This document shows, in pieces, positions 9,355 through 16,838 of a stretch of 64,000 nt of DNA. The stretch lies in the NCBI RefSeq assembly GCF_029916425.1, contig NZ_JAHAVQ010000003.1, positions 124,001 through 188,000 of the forward strand, written 5' to 3'. A program made the translations under genes and the position numbers. A model generated the notes under the pieces. That model searched no databases. It was not told the origin of the DNA and worked only from the letters and a program-made list of their open reading frames with translations. Source of the DNA: Liquorilactobacillus sicerae. GTDB taxonomy: Bacteria > Bacillota > Bacilli > Lactobacillales > Lactobacillaceae. How positions within the stretch are numbered: position 1 is the first letter of the stretch; each line of letters starts with the position of its first letter.

Positions 9355-10322
9355 GAATGATCCTCCTTGGTCAATAATTTTTTCAAGCTAAAAATCAAAT
9401 AGATATTACTCAGCAAAAACCCGACCAGCTCATAAATCAACAAACCCAAGTAACTATTACTCTTAAACAAAACCAACCCGATCCAAGAACCAAAAATCAA
9501 ACCCAATCCAGCCAGTAAGGCAAAATTTTCCCACTCTTCAAAGATGAAAACCGAAAGCCCCTTTTGTAAGAAGCGAGCTTCGCGATAACGATGAGCTGCA
9601 AAAAACCGCCAAAATACTGCTGCTAAGATAAAACTGATCATTACTAAAACTAACCCAAACAATTCAATTCCATGTGAAGCAATCCAAGTTCTTTGGGAAA
9701 TGAAAATTTGTTTAGCATGCAGGCGCTTAACTTGTACACTCCCCAAGACTGACTTAAGAGTTTTGGCTTTTAAATTATTTTTTCCATCAACGATCACTCG
9801 AAAATGATTAACTAGTAATCTTGCTCTTTGTTGTAAACTAGGTATCATAAAAATTTGCTGATCAAGGTTTGAACTAACTTTATCACCCATGACTCCTAAA
9901 ACTGGATAATAGTGTCCTTCATAATGCAAATAGCTTTGATCTTTAGGTGTATATAATTTTTTTTGCCAATCTTTACCAACAACCACAATAGGCAAATCAG
10001 ATTTTAAATTCTCAGTCGAAAAAAAACTACCTTTCAAAATTGGAGGGACCGCATAATCGCCTTTCCCCCAAAAATAAGTAATTTTTTTATTATGAACTTG
10101 AAAGTGAACCTGTAAATTCGTCAATTTTGAGCTATTGTCAAGTTTGTTCTCCAACGCAGCAATTGTTAATTTATCTTTAAATTTAATTTGATAAGCATCT
10201 TGTGATAAGTTATGGTTATTTAATTGAATAATTAAATCTCTTTCCTGAATCTTGAAAAAGATAAATACGCTCAAGAAAGCTAGTAAAGCAGTATATGCCA
10301 TTAACCAGATGCGATTTTTCAA
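9351..10322 (-). CDS. FtsX/MacB-like membrane protein without partner ATPase
   Basis: A 323-aa protein with one N-terminal membrane segment (about residues 5-23). A large extracytoplasmic domain of about 190 residues follows, then three C-terminal membrane segments (about 216-236, 262-282 and 288-308). This is the topology of MacB/FtsX-type ABC permeases, and the C-terminal part has their general character. No ATP-binding subunit is encoded nearby, and overall identity to a named family is not recognisable by eye. Start is TTG 10320-10322 with only a weak ribosome site (GGGTAGA), 25 bases after the DUF59 gene. It overlaps rsmF by 4 bases, so it is transcribed with it. Function unknown. Confidence 0.7.
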   Translation of the reverse strand: MKNRIWLMAYTALLAFLSVFIFFKIQERDLIIQLNNHNLSQDAYQIKFKDKLTIAALENKLDNSSKLTNLQVHFQVHNKKITYFWGKGDYAVPPILKGSFFSTENLKSDLPIVVVGKDWQKKLYTPKDQSYLHYEGHYYPVLGVMGDKVSSNLDQQIFMIPSLQQRARLLVNHFRVIVDGKNNLKAKTLKSVLGSVQVKRLHAKQIFISQRTWIASHGIELFGLVLVMISFILAAVFWRFFAAHRYREARFLQKGLSVFIFEEWENFALLAGLGLIFGSWIGLVLFKSNSYLGLLIYELVGFLLSNIYLIFSLKKLLTKEDHS

Positions 10323-10347
10323 AGCAGATCTACCCGATTTCTATAAT

Positions 10348-10671
10348 TTAGTGAATTCCCAGAGCCATTTTGGCGTATCTAGTCATTCGATCAATCGTCC
10401 ACGCCGGCTCCCAAACAAATTTAACATCCACCTGTTTGATTTCTGGGATCGGCTGCAAAGCTCTTTCCACCATTTCCGCTAAAATGTCCGTTAATGGACA
10501 GCCAATTGTTGTCAAAGTCATCTTGATTTTGCATAAACCAGCTTGATCCAAATCAACTTCATAAACCAAACCTAAATTAACGATATCAATCCCTAATTCT
10601 GGATCAACCACATCTTCTAATTTATCGAGAATCTCATCTTTGATTTCTTCTGCCGTTCTTTTTTCAGCCAT
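10348..10671 (-). CDS. Metal-sulfur cluster assembly factor (DUF59/MIP18, SufT/PaaD-like)
   Basis: A 107-aa single-domain DUF59 protein. Seen: EDVVDPELGIDIVNLGLVY near residues 19-37, the DPELxxxIxxLG hallmark, and TTIGCPLTDIL near 60-70 with the conserved cysteine used for Fe-S handling. Stand-alone Firmicutes relatives (SufT/YitW type) assist maturation of Fe-S proteins. The longest frame begins at 10689, but AGAAGG just before ATG 10669-10671 decides the shorter form. It lies 18 bases after the hydrolase gene. The SUF operon it would work with is 44 kb away in the same window. Confidence 0.88.
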   Translation of the reverse strand: MAEKRTAEEIKDEILDKLEDVVDPELGIDIVNLGLVYEVDLDQAGLCKIKMTLTTIGCPLTDILAEMVERALQPIPEIKQVDVKFVWEPAWTIDRMTRYAKMALGIH

Positions 10672-10689
10672 GATCCTTCTCTCCTTCAA

Positions 10690-11445
10690 TTACTTAAAAT
10701 ATTTTTGAAATTTTTGAGCCATTTCAACTGTCGTTTCATAAGATACCTTATGTTTAGCTTTTTCAGTTGTCGTAAAAGTGACTTTTGCTGCATAAGAATG
10801 ATCTTTGATCCGTTCATAAAAATCTCTAGTTGGCTGATAAGGAACCATTTCATCAGCTGTACCATGCCAAAAATGAACTGGACGACCAGCAATTTTTTGT
10901 GGATCACGTGATAAATCAATAATTGCTAATTGATCAAGCTGAGCATCGACATACTTTGGATCTAATTGATCCATCCCTGGCAAATTAGCAATTAATTGTC
11001 GTGCAAATGCCACGGGACACGGAGAACCCATCAAACAGACAGCCGCAGTAATTTGCGGATAGATTTTTAACAAAGCACACGTGGTAATGCCACCCATTGA
11101 TAGACCACTCACGCCAATTTGCTGACGAGCAATTCCGACTTGGTCTTGGTAAGCCTTAACTAAAATTGGAAATTCTTTGACTGAATTTGCAACAATTTGC
11201 CAAAATTCAAGAAAATGATCGTCAGCTGGACCACCAACTTGTCTTTGGCCATGATAAAGTGCGTCAGGCAAAATGACCCGAAAGTTTTGCTTAGCCAATT
11301 CATATCCCTGAGTCAAAACTTTTTCTTTGCAGCCGGTCCACCCATGATAAAAGAAAACCAACGGCAAAGACTCATTGGCAAGTTCAGCCTTGGTCAGTTC
11401 CAAAAGAGGAAGACCCTTAACGGTTTTTTGCACAACAGTAATCAT
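10690..11445 (-). CDS. Alpha/beta hydrolase (esterase-like, YitV type)
   Basis: A 251-aa serine hydrolase. Oxyanion motif FYHGWTG near residue 32, nucleophile elbow GLSMGG near 113-118, acid in HGTADEMVP near 194, and a late histidine in KAKHKVSYE near 234. The layout suits small carboxylesterases related to B. subtilis YitV. A clear GGAGG precedes ATG 11443-11445. First gene of the operon hydrolase-DUF59-membrane protein-rsmF. Next to a DUF59 gene, YitV-YitW pairing also occurs in Bacillus, which supports the assignment. Substrate unknown. Confidence 0.82.
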   Translation of the reverse strand: MITVVQKTVKGLPLLELTKAELANESLPLVFFYHGWTGCKEKVLTQGYELAKQNFRVILPDALYHGQRQVGGPADDHFLEFWQIVANSVKEFPILVKAYQDQVGIARQQIGVSGLSMGGITTCALLKIYPQITAAVCLMGSPCPVAFARQLIANLPGMDQLDPKYVDAQLDQLAIIDLSRDPQKIAGRPVHFWHGTADEMVPYQPTRDFYERIKDHSYAAKVTFTTTEKAKHKVSYETTVEMAQKFQKYFK

Positions 11446-11572
11446 CTTGTAACCTCCAATTTATGATGTTTACATTATACAACGAAAAGCCAAGTAATCT
11501 CTAGTAAATAAGTAGTTTTTGTGTTATCTTAAAATTCATAAGTTAACGTTTAAATTTAGCGAGGTAAATGTC

Positions 11573-12382
11573 ATGCAACCCAAACTGATTGCTCTTGATT
11601 TAGATGGAACAACACTTAATCCCCAAGCTCAAATCACCAGCAAAACCAAAATTATTCTCAAAAAAGCTCAAGCTGCCGGCCATCTAGTTACGATTGTGAC
11701 TGGCCGACCATATCGACTATCAGCAAACTATTATGACGAATTAAAATTAACGACTCCGATGATCAATTTCAATGGCGCGCTTGGTCATATTCCGCACTTT
11801 CATTGGAAAAAAGAATACCAAAAAACTTTTCCACGAGAAATTATCAGTGAATTGCTTGATCAAAAGCAAAAAATTGGGATCAAGGTAATTGCTGCTGAGG
11901 CAAAAGAATCTTTGCTGATCGACCAACCGCAAAACTTAAAATCAGACTTTTTCCCAGCTCAAGTTAGCGAACGACAAATTTTAAAAAAATCACGGTTAAA
12001 ATCCGATCCCGCCGCAGTGACTTTATTAGTCGAAAAAGCTCAAGAAACTAAAATTGCTCACTGGTTAAAAGCTAACTTTGGCAGTTATGTCAATGTTGGT
12101 GTTTGGGGTGGTGAGTCGCCAATCATTGAATTAGAACCACATGGAATTGATAAGGCTTTTGGTCTAGCTTATTTGGCTAAAAACCTAGGGATCAGCCGGC
12201 AAAATATTATAGCCTTTGGCGACGAACATAATGATCGGGAAATGATCGAATATGCTGGTCTCGGAGTCGTAATGCAAAATGGCACCAGCGCTTTAAAAAA
12301 GGCTGCTGATGAGATTACTCCGCTTGACAATGCTCATGATGGCTTAGCAGATTATTTACAAGAAAAGTTGCAATTAGGTTGA
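11573..12382 (+). CDS. HAD-superfamily (Cof-type) sugar phosphatase
   Basis: A 269-aa HAD hydrolase of the Cof/YidA group (class IIB). Motif I is DLDGTTLN near residue 8 with the nucleophile and acid aspartates. Motif II is VTGRP near 42, and motifs III/IV end in GDEHNDREMIEYAG near 212 with the metal-binding aspartates. The IIB cap lies between. Such proteins dephosphorylate sugar phosphates or pyridoxal phosphate with low specificity, so no gene name is offered. The frame is open from 11519, but GAGG four to eight bases before ATG 11573 sets the start. A terminator follows at 12407. Confidence 0.87.
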   Translation: MQPKLIALDLDGTTLNPQAQITSKTKIILKKAQAAGHLVTIVTGRPYRLSANYYDELKLTTPMINFNGALGHIPHFHWKKEYQKTFPREIISELLDQKQKIGIKVIAAEAKESLLIDQPQNLKSDFFPAQVSERQILKKSRLKSDPAAVTLLVEKAQETKIAHWLKANFGSYVNVGVWGGESPIIELEPHGIDKAFGLAYLAKNLGISRQNIIAFGDEHNDREMIEYAGLGVVMQNGTSALKKAADEITPLDNAHDGLADYLQEKLQLG

Positions 12383-12406
12383 TTAATAGAAACAATTGAT
12401 TTGGCT

Positions 12407-12440
12407 GAGATTGGTCATAATTTGGACCAATCTCTTTTTT
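12407..12440 (+). terminator. Rho-independent terminator after the HAD gene
   Basis: Perfect 10-bp stem GAGATTGGTC/GACCAATCTC with an 8-base loop, followed by TTTTTT at 12435-12440. Confidence 0.85.
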
Positions 12441-12466
12441 GGATTTTTCTTAAAAAGGCAAAGCAT

Positions 12467-12489
12467 AAAAAAAGAGTGGCATTTACCAC
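12467..12489 (-). terminator. Terminator of lysA
   Basis: On the minus strand, a short GTGG/CCAC hairpin (12476-12489) is followed by a run of T (complement of 12467-12473), about 30 bases after the lysA stop. Confidence 0.6.
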
Positions 12490-12516
12490 CCCGAGAAAAG
12501 CTAATTGTTGATCTTT

Positions 12517-13821
12517 TTACTTTATAACATCACAGTTGAGCATATCCGCATAAGTTTCTCTTCGAATCACTAATTTAGCTTGACCATTTTCACAAAAAAC
12601 AACTGCTGGGCGCGGATTACGATTATAATTGCTAGCCATCGTATAACCATAAGCACCAGTCGAAGGAATCGCCAAAACATCACCTGGATGCGTATTCGGT
12701 AAAGCGGCATCACGAACTAGAATATCCCCAGATTCACAATATTTCCCGACCACGGTTACAATCTGTTCATCCAAAGCTCGTGGTTTGGCAGCCAAAAAAG
12801 CTTCATATTTAGCTTGATAAAGTGCAGGACGAATATTATCACCCATTCCACCATCAACAGCTAGAAAATGGCAAACTCCTTCCACGTCCTTGCGTGAACC
12901 AATTGTGTAAAGCGTAGTTGCCGCTTCCCCAGCTAAAGCTCGTCCTGGTTCGATCCAAATTTCAGGCAATGGCAGCTTAACTGCCTGAATTCTTTTTTTC
13001 ACTTCTTGAATAATTTTAGTTGTAAATTCTTCTGGCGGTAGTGGCTGGTCTTCATTGGTGTAGCGAGTTCCAAAGCCACCACCTAAATTCAAAATCTCTG
13101 CTTCAAAATCAAATTGATCATGCCATTTTTTCAAGAGCTCAACCATCTTATCAGCAGCCATTAAAAAACCATTGACTGCAAAAATTTGCGACCCAATATG
13201 ACAATGCACCCCTCGAACCTTCATCCGTGGATTAGCCAGCAATTGCTGCAAAGCCTGATCAGCCTGACCGCTTAAAATATCAAAACCAAACTTAGAGTTC
13301 TGTTGGCCGGTCGAAATATACCGGTGTGTTTCAGCTTCAATCCCTGGAGCGACTCGCAAAACAACCGGGATTGTTGTTTGCTTACGAGTTAAAATCTCAT
13401 CTAAAAATTCGATTTCCTGAAAATTATCGACCACAATACAACCAATTTGGGCATCAACTGCCATCTCCAGCTCGGATGGCAGCTTATTATTACCGTGAAA
13501 TTCAATCATTTTAGCCGGCATGCCACCCTTTAAAGCTGCATACAATTCGCCGCCCGACACAACGTCACACCCTAATCCTTGTCTAGCAACTAACCGATAC
13601 ATTGCCAAGGCTGAAAAAGCTTTACTGGCATAAGTCACACGAAAAGGAACCTTTGCAGTTTCAAAAGCCTGTTTGAAGTGTTTGATTTTAGCTTTGATTT
13701 GTTTTACATCATAAGCAATTAATGGAGTTCCAAATTGTTTGACTAATTTTAAAGAATCAACCCCACTAATTTCTAAGTGACCTGATTGGTTAATCGCTAT
13801 CGTGTCTGCTAATTTTGTCAA
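12517..13821 (-). CDS. lysA: Diaminopimelate decarboxylase
   Basis: PLP-dependent decarboxylation of meso-diaminopimelate to lysine. Fold-type III enzyme of 434 aa. The PLP lysine is in YASKAFSALAM near residue 60, GIEAETHRYISTGQQ near 180, glycine loop GGGFGTRY near 247, and EPGRALAGEA near 290. Substrate and PLP residues recur in SGDI and GAYGYTM near the end. The open frame starts at 13839, but AAAGGA nine bases before TTG 13819-13821 gives the family N-terminus MTKLADTIAINQ. It lies only about 40 bases after the terminator-like hairpin of the tautomerase gene, so transcription may depend on read-through. Confidence 0.95.
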   Translation of the reverse strand: MTKLADTIAINQSGHLEISGVDSLKLVKQFGTPLIAYDVKQIKAKIKHFKQAFETAKVPFRVTYASKAFSALAMYRLVARQGLGCDVVSGGELYAALKGGMPAKMIEFHGNNKLPSELEMAVDAQIGCIVVDNFQEIEFLDEILTRKQTTIPVVLRVAPGIEAETHRYISTGQQNSKFGFDILSGQADQALQQLLANPRMKVRGVHCHIGSQIFAVNGFLMAADKMVELLKKWHDQFDFEAEILNLGGGFGTRYTNEDQPLPPEEFTTKIIQEVKKRIQAVKLPLPEIWIEPGRALAGEAATTLYTIGSRKDVEGVCHFLAVDGGMGDNIRPALYQAKYEAFLAAKPRALDEQIVTVVGKYCESGDILVRDAALPNTHPGDVLAIPSTGAYGYTMASNYNRNPRPAVVFCENGQAKLVIRRETYADMLNCDVIK

Positions 13822-13864
13822 CTTCAAACATCCTTTCATTAATTAAAAAAAACCGTTGCTTAAT

Positions 13865-13893
13865 AAAAAAAGACCAGGTAGTTCTTCCTGGTC
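13865..13893 (-). terminator. Terminator or attenuator between tautomerase gene and lysA
   Basis: Minus-strand hairpin GACCAGG/CCTGGTC (13872-13893) followed by seven or more T residues (complement of 13865-13871). It lies 17 bases after the tautomerase stop and about 45 bases before the lysA start. Confidence 0.75.
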
Positions 13894-13909
13894 ACTTAGC
13901 ATAACTTGT

Positions 13910-14098
13910 CTATTTTTCATCACTCTTAAGTACTCCGCCAACGCTATAGCGGTTCTTTTGCATCTCGTTAAGAATAACGTGGACATGTTCAGCCGGTGCC
14001 CCTGTATTTTTAGAAACTGCTTTAGTAACATCTTCCACTAAGTGTTTAAGCTGCTCCTGTGAGCGTCCAGCTATCAAATCAATATGAACAATTGGCAT
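13910..14098 (-). CDS. 4-oxalocrotonate tautomerase-family protein
   Basis: A 62-aa protein beginning MPIVHIDLIAGRSQEQ. After removal of Met it exposes Pro1, the general base of the tautomerase superfamily. A conserved arginine is near residue 12 (GRS) and another in the KNRYSVGG segment near 48. Size and sequence match the small hexameric 4-OT/DmpI-type proteins of Firmicutes such as YwhB, whose natural substrate is unknown. GAAGGAG precedes the ATG. It lies directly upstream of lysA on the same strand, separated by a terminator-like hairpin. Confidence 0.88.
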   Translation of the reverse strand: MPIVHIDLIAGRSQEQLKHLVEDVTKAVSKNTGAPAEHVHVILNEMQKNRYSVGGVLKSDEK

Positions 14099-14155
14099 TA
14101 TCTTTCTCCTTCAACCTTAATTACTAATTTAAAATTCCATTTATTTCTCATTCTT

Positions 14156-14183
14156 AATCTAAAGTCAGTTTTAACTTTAGATT
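14156..14183. promoter_or_regulatory. Perfect inverted repeat upstream of the tautomerase gene
   Basis: AATCTAAAGT and ACTTTAGATT, 10-bp arms separated by 8 bases, lie 58-85 bases before the tautomerase start. It could be a leader hairpin or a repressor site. There is no T-run, so it is not a terminator. Confidence 0.5.
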
Positions 14184-14244
14184 CAAACGATTCAATGAAC
14201 AAGTATATTAAACCAGATATAAGATTAGAAAGCAATTAAATTTT

Positions 14245-14271
14245 CAAAAAAATCCCAAATTTCTTTGGGAT
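14245..14271 (-). terminator. Terminator of the HesB-like gene
   Basis: Minus-strand stem ATCCCAAA/TTTGGGAT (14252-14271) followed by T7 (complement of 14245-14251). It lies about 90 bases past the stop; the intervening 3' stretch holds no convincing gene. Confidence 0.75.
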
Positions 14272-14360
14272 AATTGGATTTCTAATCCAAGGCTAAAACT
14301 GCTATACTAAAAACGGCTGTAGACATCCTTTCACCCAGCTATTTACTGGTTTTTAACTGC

Positions 14361-14723
14361 TTAAGCAATTGTAGCTGTTTCTAATACCACAGCTGACGTA
14401 ATAACACCAGCGTCATCACCAGTCAGTTTCAATTGCTGATTTTTAGGATTAACATCAAGTTTCATTGTTTCATCAAGGTAAATTAGACTGTAATCTTTTA
14501 TCAAAAAGGTCATAAAATTAGCTGGCAATGGTTGATTATAATCATGCAGATCCAAATCGGCAGCAGCAATCAATACTCGAAATCCAGACGTTAGGGCACA
14601 AGTTCCGACCCGTGAAAACTGGCCTACCCCATCATCAAAATCTAGCAGAAGCTGTTGTTGTTTGCCTGGATCAAGGTGTGCCTTAATTTTGGCTTGCGCA
14701 GCTGGTGTAACAGTCAAATACAT
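14361..14723 (-). CDS. Iron-sulfur biosynthesis-family (HesB/IscA-like) protein
   Basis: A 120-aa protein of the lactobacillar Fe-S_biosyn group (PF01521-like), beginning MYLTVTPAAQAKIKAHL. The fold is recognisable from the N-terminus and FDDGVGQFSRVGTCALTSGF. The three conserved cysteines of true A-type carriers (IscA, SufA) are not present; only one cysteine (near residue 42) is seen. A direct cluster-carrier role is therefore doubtful. It stands alone between terminators, divergent from the gene at 14829. Function unproven. Confidence 0.75.
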   Translation of the reverse strand: MYLTVTPAAQAKIKAHLDPGKQQQLLLDFDDGVGQFSRVGTCALTSGFRVLIAAADLDLHDYNQPLPANFMTFLIKDYSLIYLDETMKLDVNPKNQQLKLTGDDAGVITSAVVLETATIA

Positions 14724-14828
14724 AAAATCGACCCCTCTCTAATTGGCTTAAATCGAGTTAAGTGTGACATTAAAAGTAACTATTGACAACTTTTTTGCTT
14801 GCGACGATGATTTTGGAAGGTGATATAT

Positions 14829-15773
14829 TTGAATAAAACTTTTTTAACGGCTGGCGAATTTTGTCTCGCAACAACCGCCGGCTGGCTGCAATGCGACATT
14901 CGACAGCAGCTTTTACCTAAGACCAGATATTTGATCATAACTGAATTAAGTCCTCATAACTTGCAGATCCTGCAACAAGCATTGCCAAGTCAGCTCCAGA
15001 TCTGGTTAAGCTATGATTTGCTTCATTTGTTGCAAAAAATGAAGCGTTTTGAATTGTTTGATTATAGCTGGAAAGATTTTAAACTGCTGCCAAATGGATA
15101 TCCACAGTTTTTGGGTGCAACAGCGCTTACGGCTTACGCCAATGATGATTCCCGCTTTGGATCACTAGCTTTACTGTTGGAGCAAAATAAACAGCGAATT
15201 GGCTACTGTCGGCACATAGCTTTTGCTGGTCCGCATAAAAAACGAATCAAACGTTGGAAAAAGGCACTGCAACAGGCTCAAATAAATTATTTGCTACTCG
15301 ATCAAACGATGACAAATTTACCAACAGTTAACCACTTTGAAAATGAAGCTGGTCTCCTCCATCATTGGGAGAAATATTTAAATCATCATCCTCATGACAT
15401 TTCTTTAGCCTTAAGTCCCTGGAACCCAGAACGACTTGGCCGCTATGCTGCTTTATGCCAAGCTCATCAGCGTCAATTATTTCTCCAACCAGCTTTTGGC
15501 AAATTGCTTGAGTGGTCCGCACCACGAAAGTACCACTGGCAGCCAATAATTCAAACTAAGCAGCAAGATTCACTGCAAACAGGTGGAGTCTATCAAGTCG
15601 ATGAATATCAGTCAGGTGCTGCCAAACAAATTTGGCTTGATCCTGCACTTGATCCAGCTTTGGCGCTTAGTGATTGGCAAAATAACGGCTTGCAAACAAT
15701 TATTCCACCGTTGACGCCGGCAATTATTGAAACTTGGCAAAACGAACTGCAAGCTGAAATTAAATTAATTTAA
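14829..15773 (+). CDS. Metallo-beta-lactamase/beta-CASP-fold protein lacking metal ligands
   Basis: A 314-aa protein of uncertain family. My alignment by eye places it with RNase J-like MBL/beta-CASP proteins. YLIITELSPHNLQIL near 34-48 stands where ITHxHxDHxGAL is expected. YANDDSRFGSLALLLEQ falls at the strand that normally carries a D-H-S motif, and RIGYCRHIAFAGPH near 123-136 replaces VYTGDFRxHGPH. ALSPWNPERLGRYAAL near 194-209 resembles the beta-CASP helix. All expected zinc ligands are missing, so hydrolase activity is unlikely. GGAAGG at 14815-14820, eight bases before TTG 14829, sets the start rather than GTG 14820. Single-gene unit. Confidence 0.6.
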   Translation: MNKTFLTAGEFCLATTAGWLQCDIRQQLLPKTRYLIITELSPHNLQILQQALPSQLQIWLSYDLLHLLQKMKRFELFDYSWKDFKLLPNGYPQFLGATALTAYANDDSRFGSLALLLEQNKQRIGYCRHIAFAGPHKKRIKRWKKALQQAQINYLLLDQTMTNLPTVNHFENEAGLLHHWEKYLNHHPHDISLALSPWNPERLGRYAALCQAHQRQLFLQPAFGKLLEWSAPRKYHWQPIIQTKQQDSLQTGGVYQVDEYQSGAAKQIWLDPALDPALALSDWQNNGLQTIIPPLTPAIIETWQNELQAEIKLI

Positions 15774-15825
15774 GTGGCTGTTTTAACAGCAGAAACTTTC
15801 AATTCAGCCAAACGATCAAAATTAA

Positions 15826-15856
15826 AAGACTGAGAAAAAATTTTTCCTCAGCCTTT
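15826..15856. terminator. Bidirectional terminator
   Basis: Hairpin CTGAG(A/T-rich)CTCAG with A- and T-runs on both sides, between the convergent MBL-fold gene and the hydrolase at 15864. Confidence 0.75.
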
Positions 15857-15863
15857 TAATAAC

Positions 15864-16811
15864 TCACTTTAGATACTTAGCAAAAAAGGTTCCGACCTTG
15901 TGGCGATATAAATTAGGATATTCATAATAGGACATTGCATGACTGGCATGTGGAACTACCCAGATTTTTTTAGGACCGGCACTAGCATGATAGTTTTGAT
16001 AAACCATTTTGGTTGGAACAAAAGTATCTTTAGCTCCATGAATGAAAAAAGTCGGCAAATGATTATGCTTTAGCTGGTCTAACGCACTAGCATGACGGAA
16101 ATCAAAACCAGTTTGATGTTTTGCCACTAATGCAGCAGTTGTAATCAACGGTTGCGAGGGCAAATTAAACTGCTGCTTTAGTTCATAACTTAGCTCAGCT
16201 TGGATACTCGAATAACCGCAATCTTCAACTATCGCTTTAACTTGTGACGGCAGCTTCTGCCCACTGGTCATCATAACCGTTGCACCACCCATGCTGACAC
16301 CAAATAAGCCAATCTGTTGCTGACGGCCTTTCCTTTTGAGTAATAGTTTGATCCATTTAACATAGTCCAAACGATCTTCCCAACCAAAACTAATATACTG
16401 CCCTTCACTTCCTACAGAACCGCGATCATCAGGTGCCAGCACATTATAACCTAATTGATGAAACATTCGGATATAACTGGCCATATAAAGATGATTTTCG
16501 CGATATCCATGAGCAACAATAATCGTCTTTTGACTTTTATGCGAGGCTGGCAAATAAATAGCATGCAACTGCAAATTCTGGTTAGCAGCTTGTTGATACC
16601 AGTTTTCCTGCAACTGCTGACCTAACCAACGCTGATCGCTCGCCAACCGCTGCCTTTTTTTTGCTTTAAGGCTTTTCATAGAATTCAAACGTGGCTGGGG
16701 CTCAAACGCATAGTCGTACAAATAATAACTGGCTATACCAGTTATTCCAACTAATAAAACCACTAAAAAAACTAAACACCAAATTAAACGGCGAAATTTT
16801 CTTGACTTCAA
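15864..16811 (-). CDS. Membrane-anchored alpha/beta hydrolase
   Basis: A 315-aa protein with a single N-terminal membrane segment (about residues 10-32) and an extracytoplasmic hydrolase domain. Oxyanion region IIVAHGYRENH near 94, elbow GVSMGGA near 174, acid in HGAKDTFVPT near 275, and final histidine in PHASHAMS near 293. It belongs to the Firmicutes group of anchored BAAT/S9-like hydrolases, whose substrates are unknown. Start is TTG 16809-16811 with AGGTAG upstream. It lies 27 bases after the cls stop on the same strand and may share its transcript. Confidence 0.82.
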   Translation of the reverse strand: MKSRKFRRLIWCLVFLVVLLVGITGIASYYLYDYAFEPQPRLNSMKSLKAKKRQRLASDQRWLGQQLQENWYQQAANQNLQLHAIYLPASHKSQKTIIVAHGYRENHLYMASYIRMFHQLGYNVLAPDDRGSVGSEGQYISFGWEDRLDYVKWIKLLLKRKGRQQQIGLFGVSMGGATVMMTSGQKLPSQVKAIVEDCGYSSIQAELSYELKQQFNLPSQPLITTAALVAKHQTGFDFRHASALDQLKHNHLPTFFIHGAKDTFVPTKMVYQNYHASAGPKKIWVVPHASHAMSYYEYPNLYRHKVGTFFAKYLK

Positions 16812-16838
16812 AAAATCAACTACCTATCTGCTTAATTA

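Noticed and set aside
14783-14811. TTGACA, 17-base spacer, GATGAT before the MBL-fold gene as a promoter
   Set aside because: The -10 is poor and transcription would start inside the ribosome site; left out of the features.
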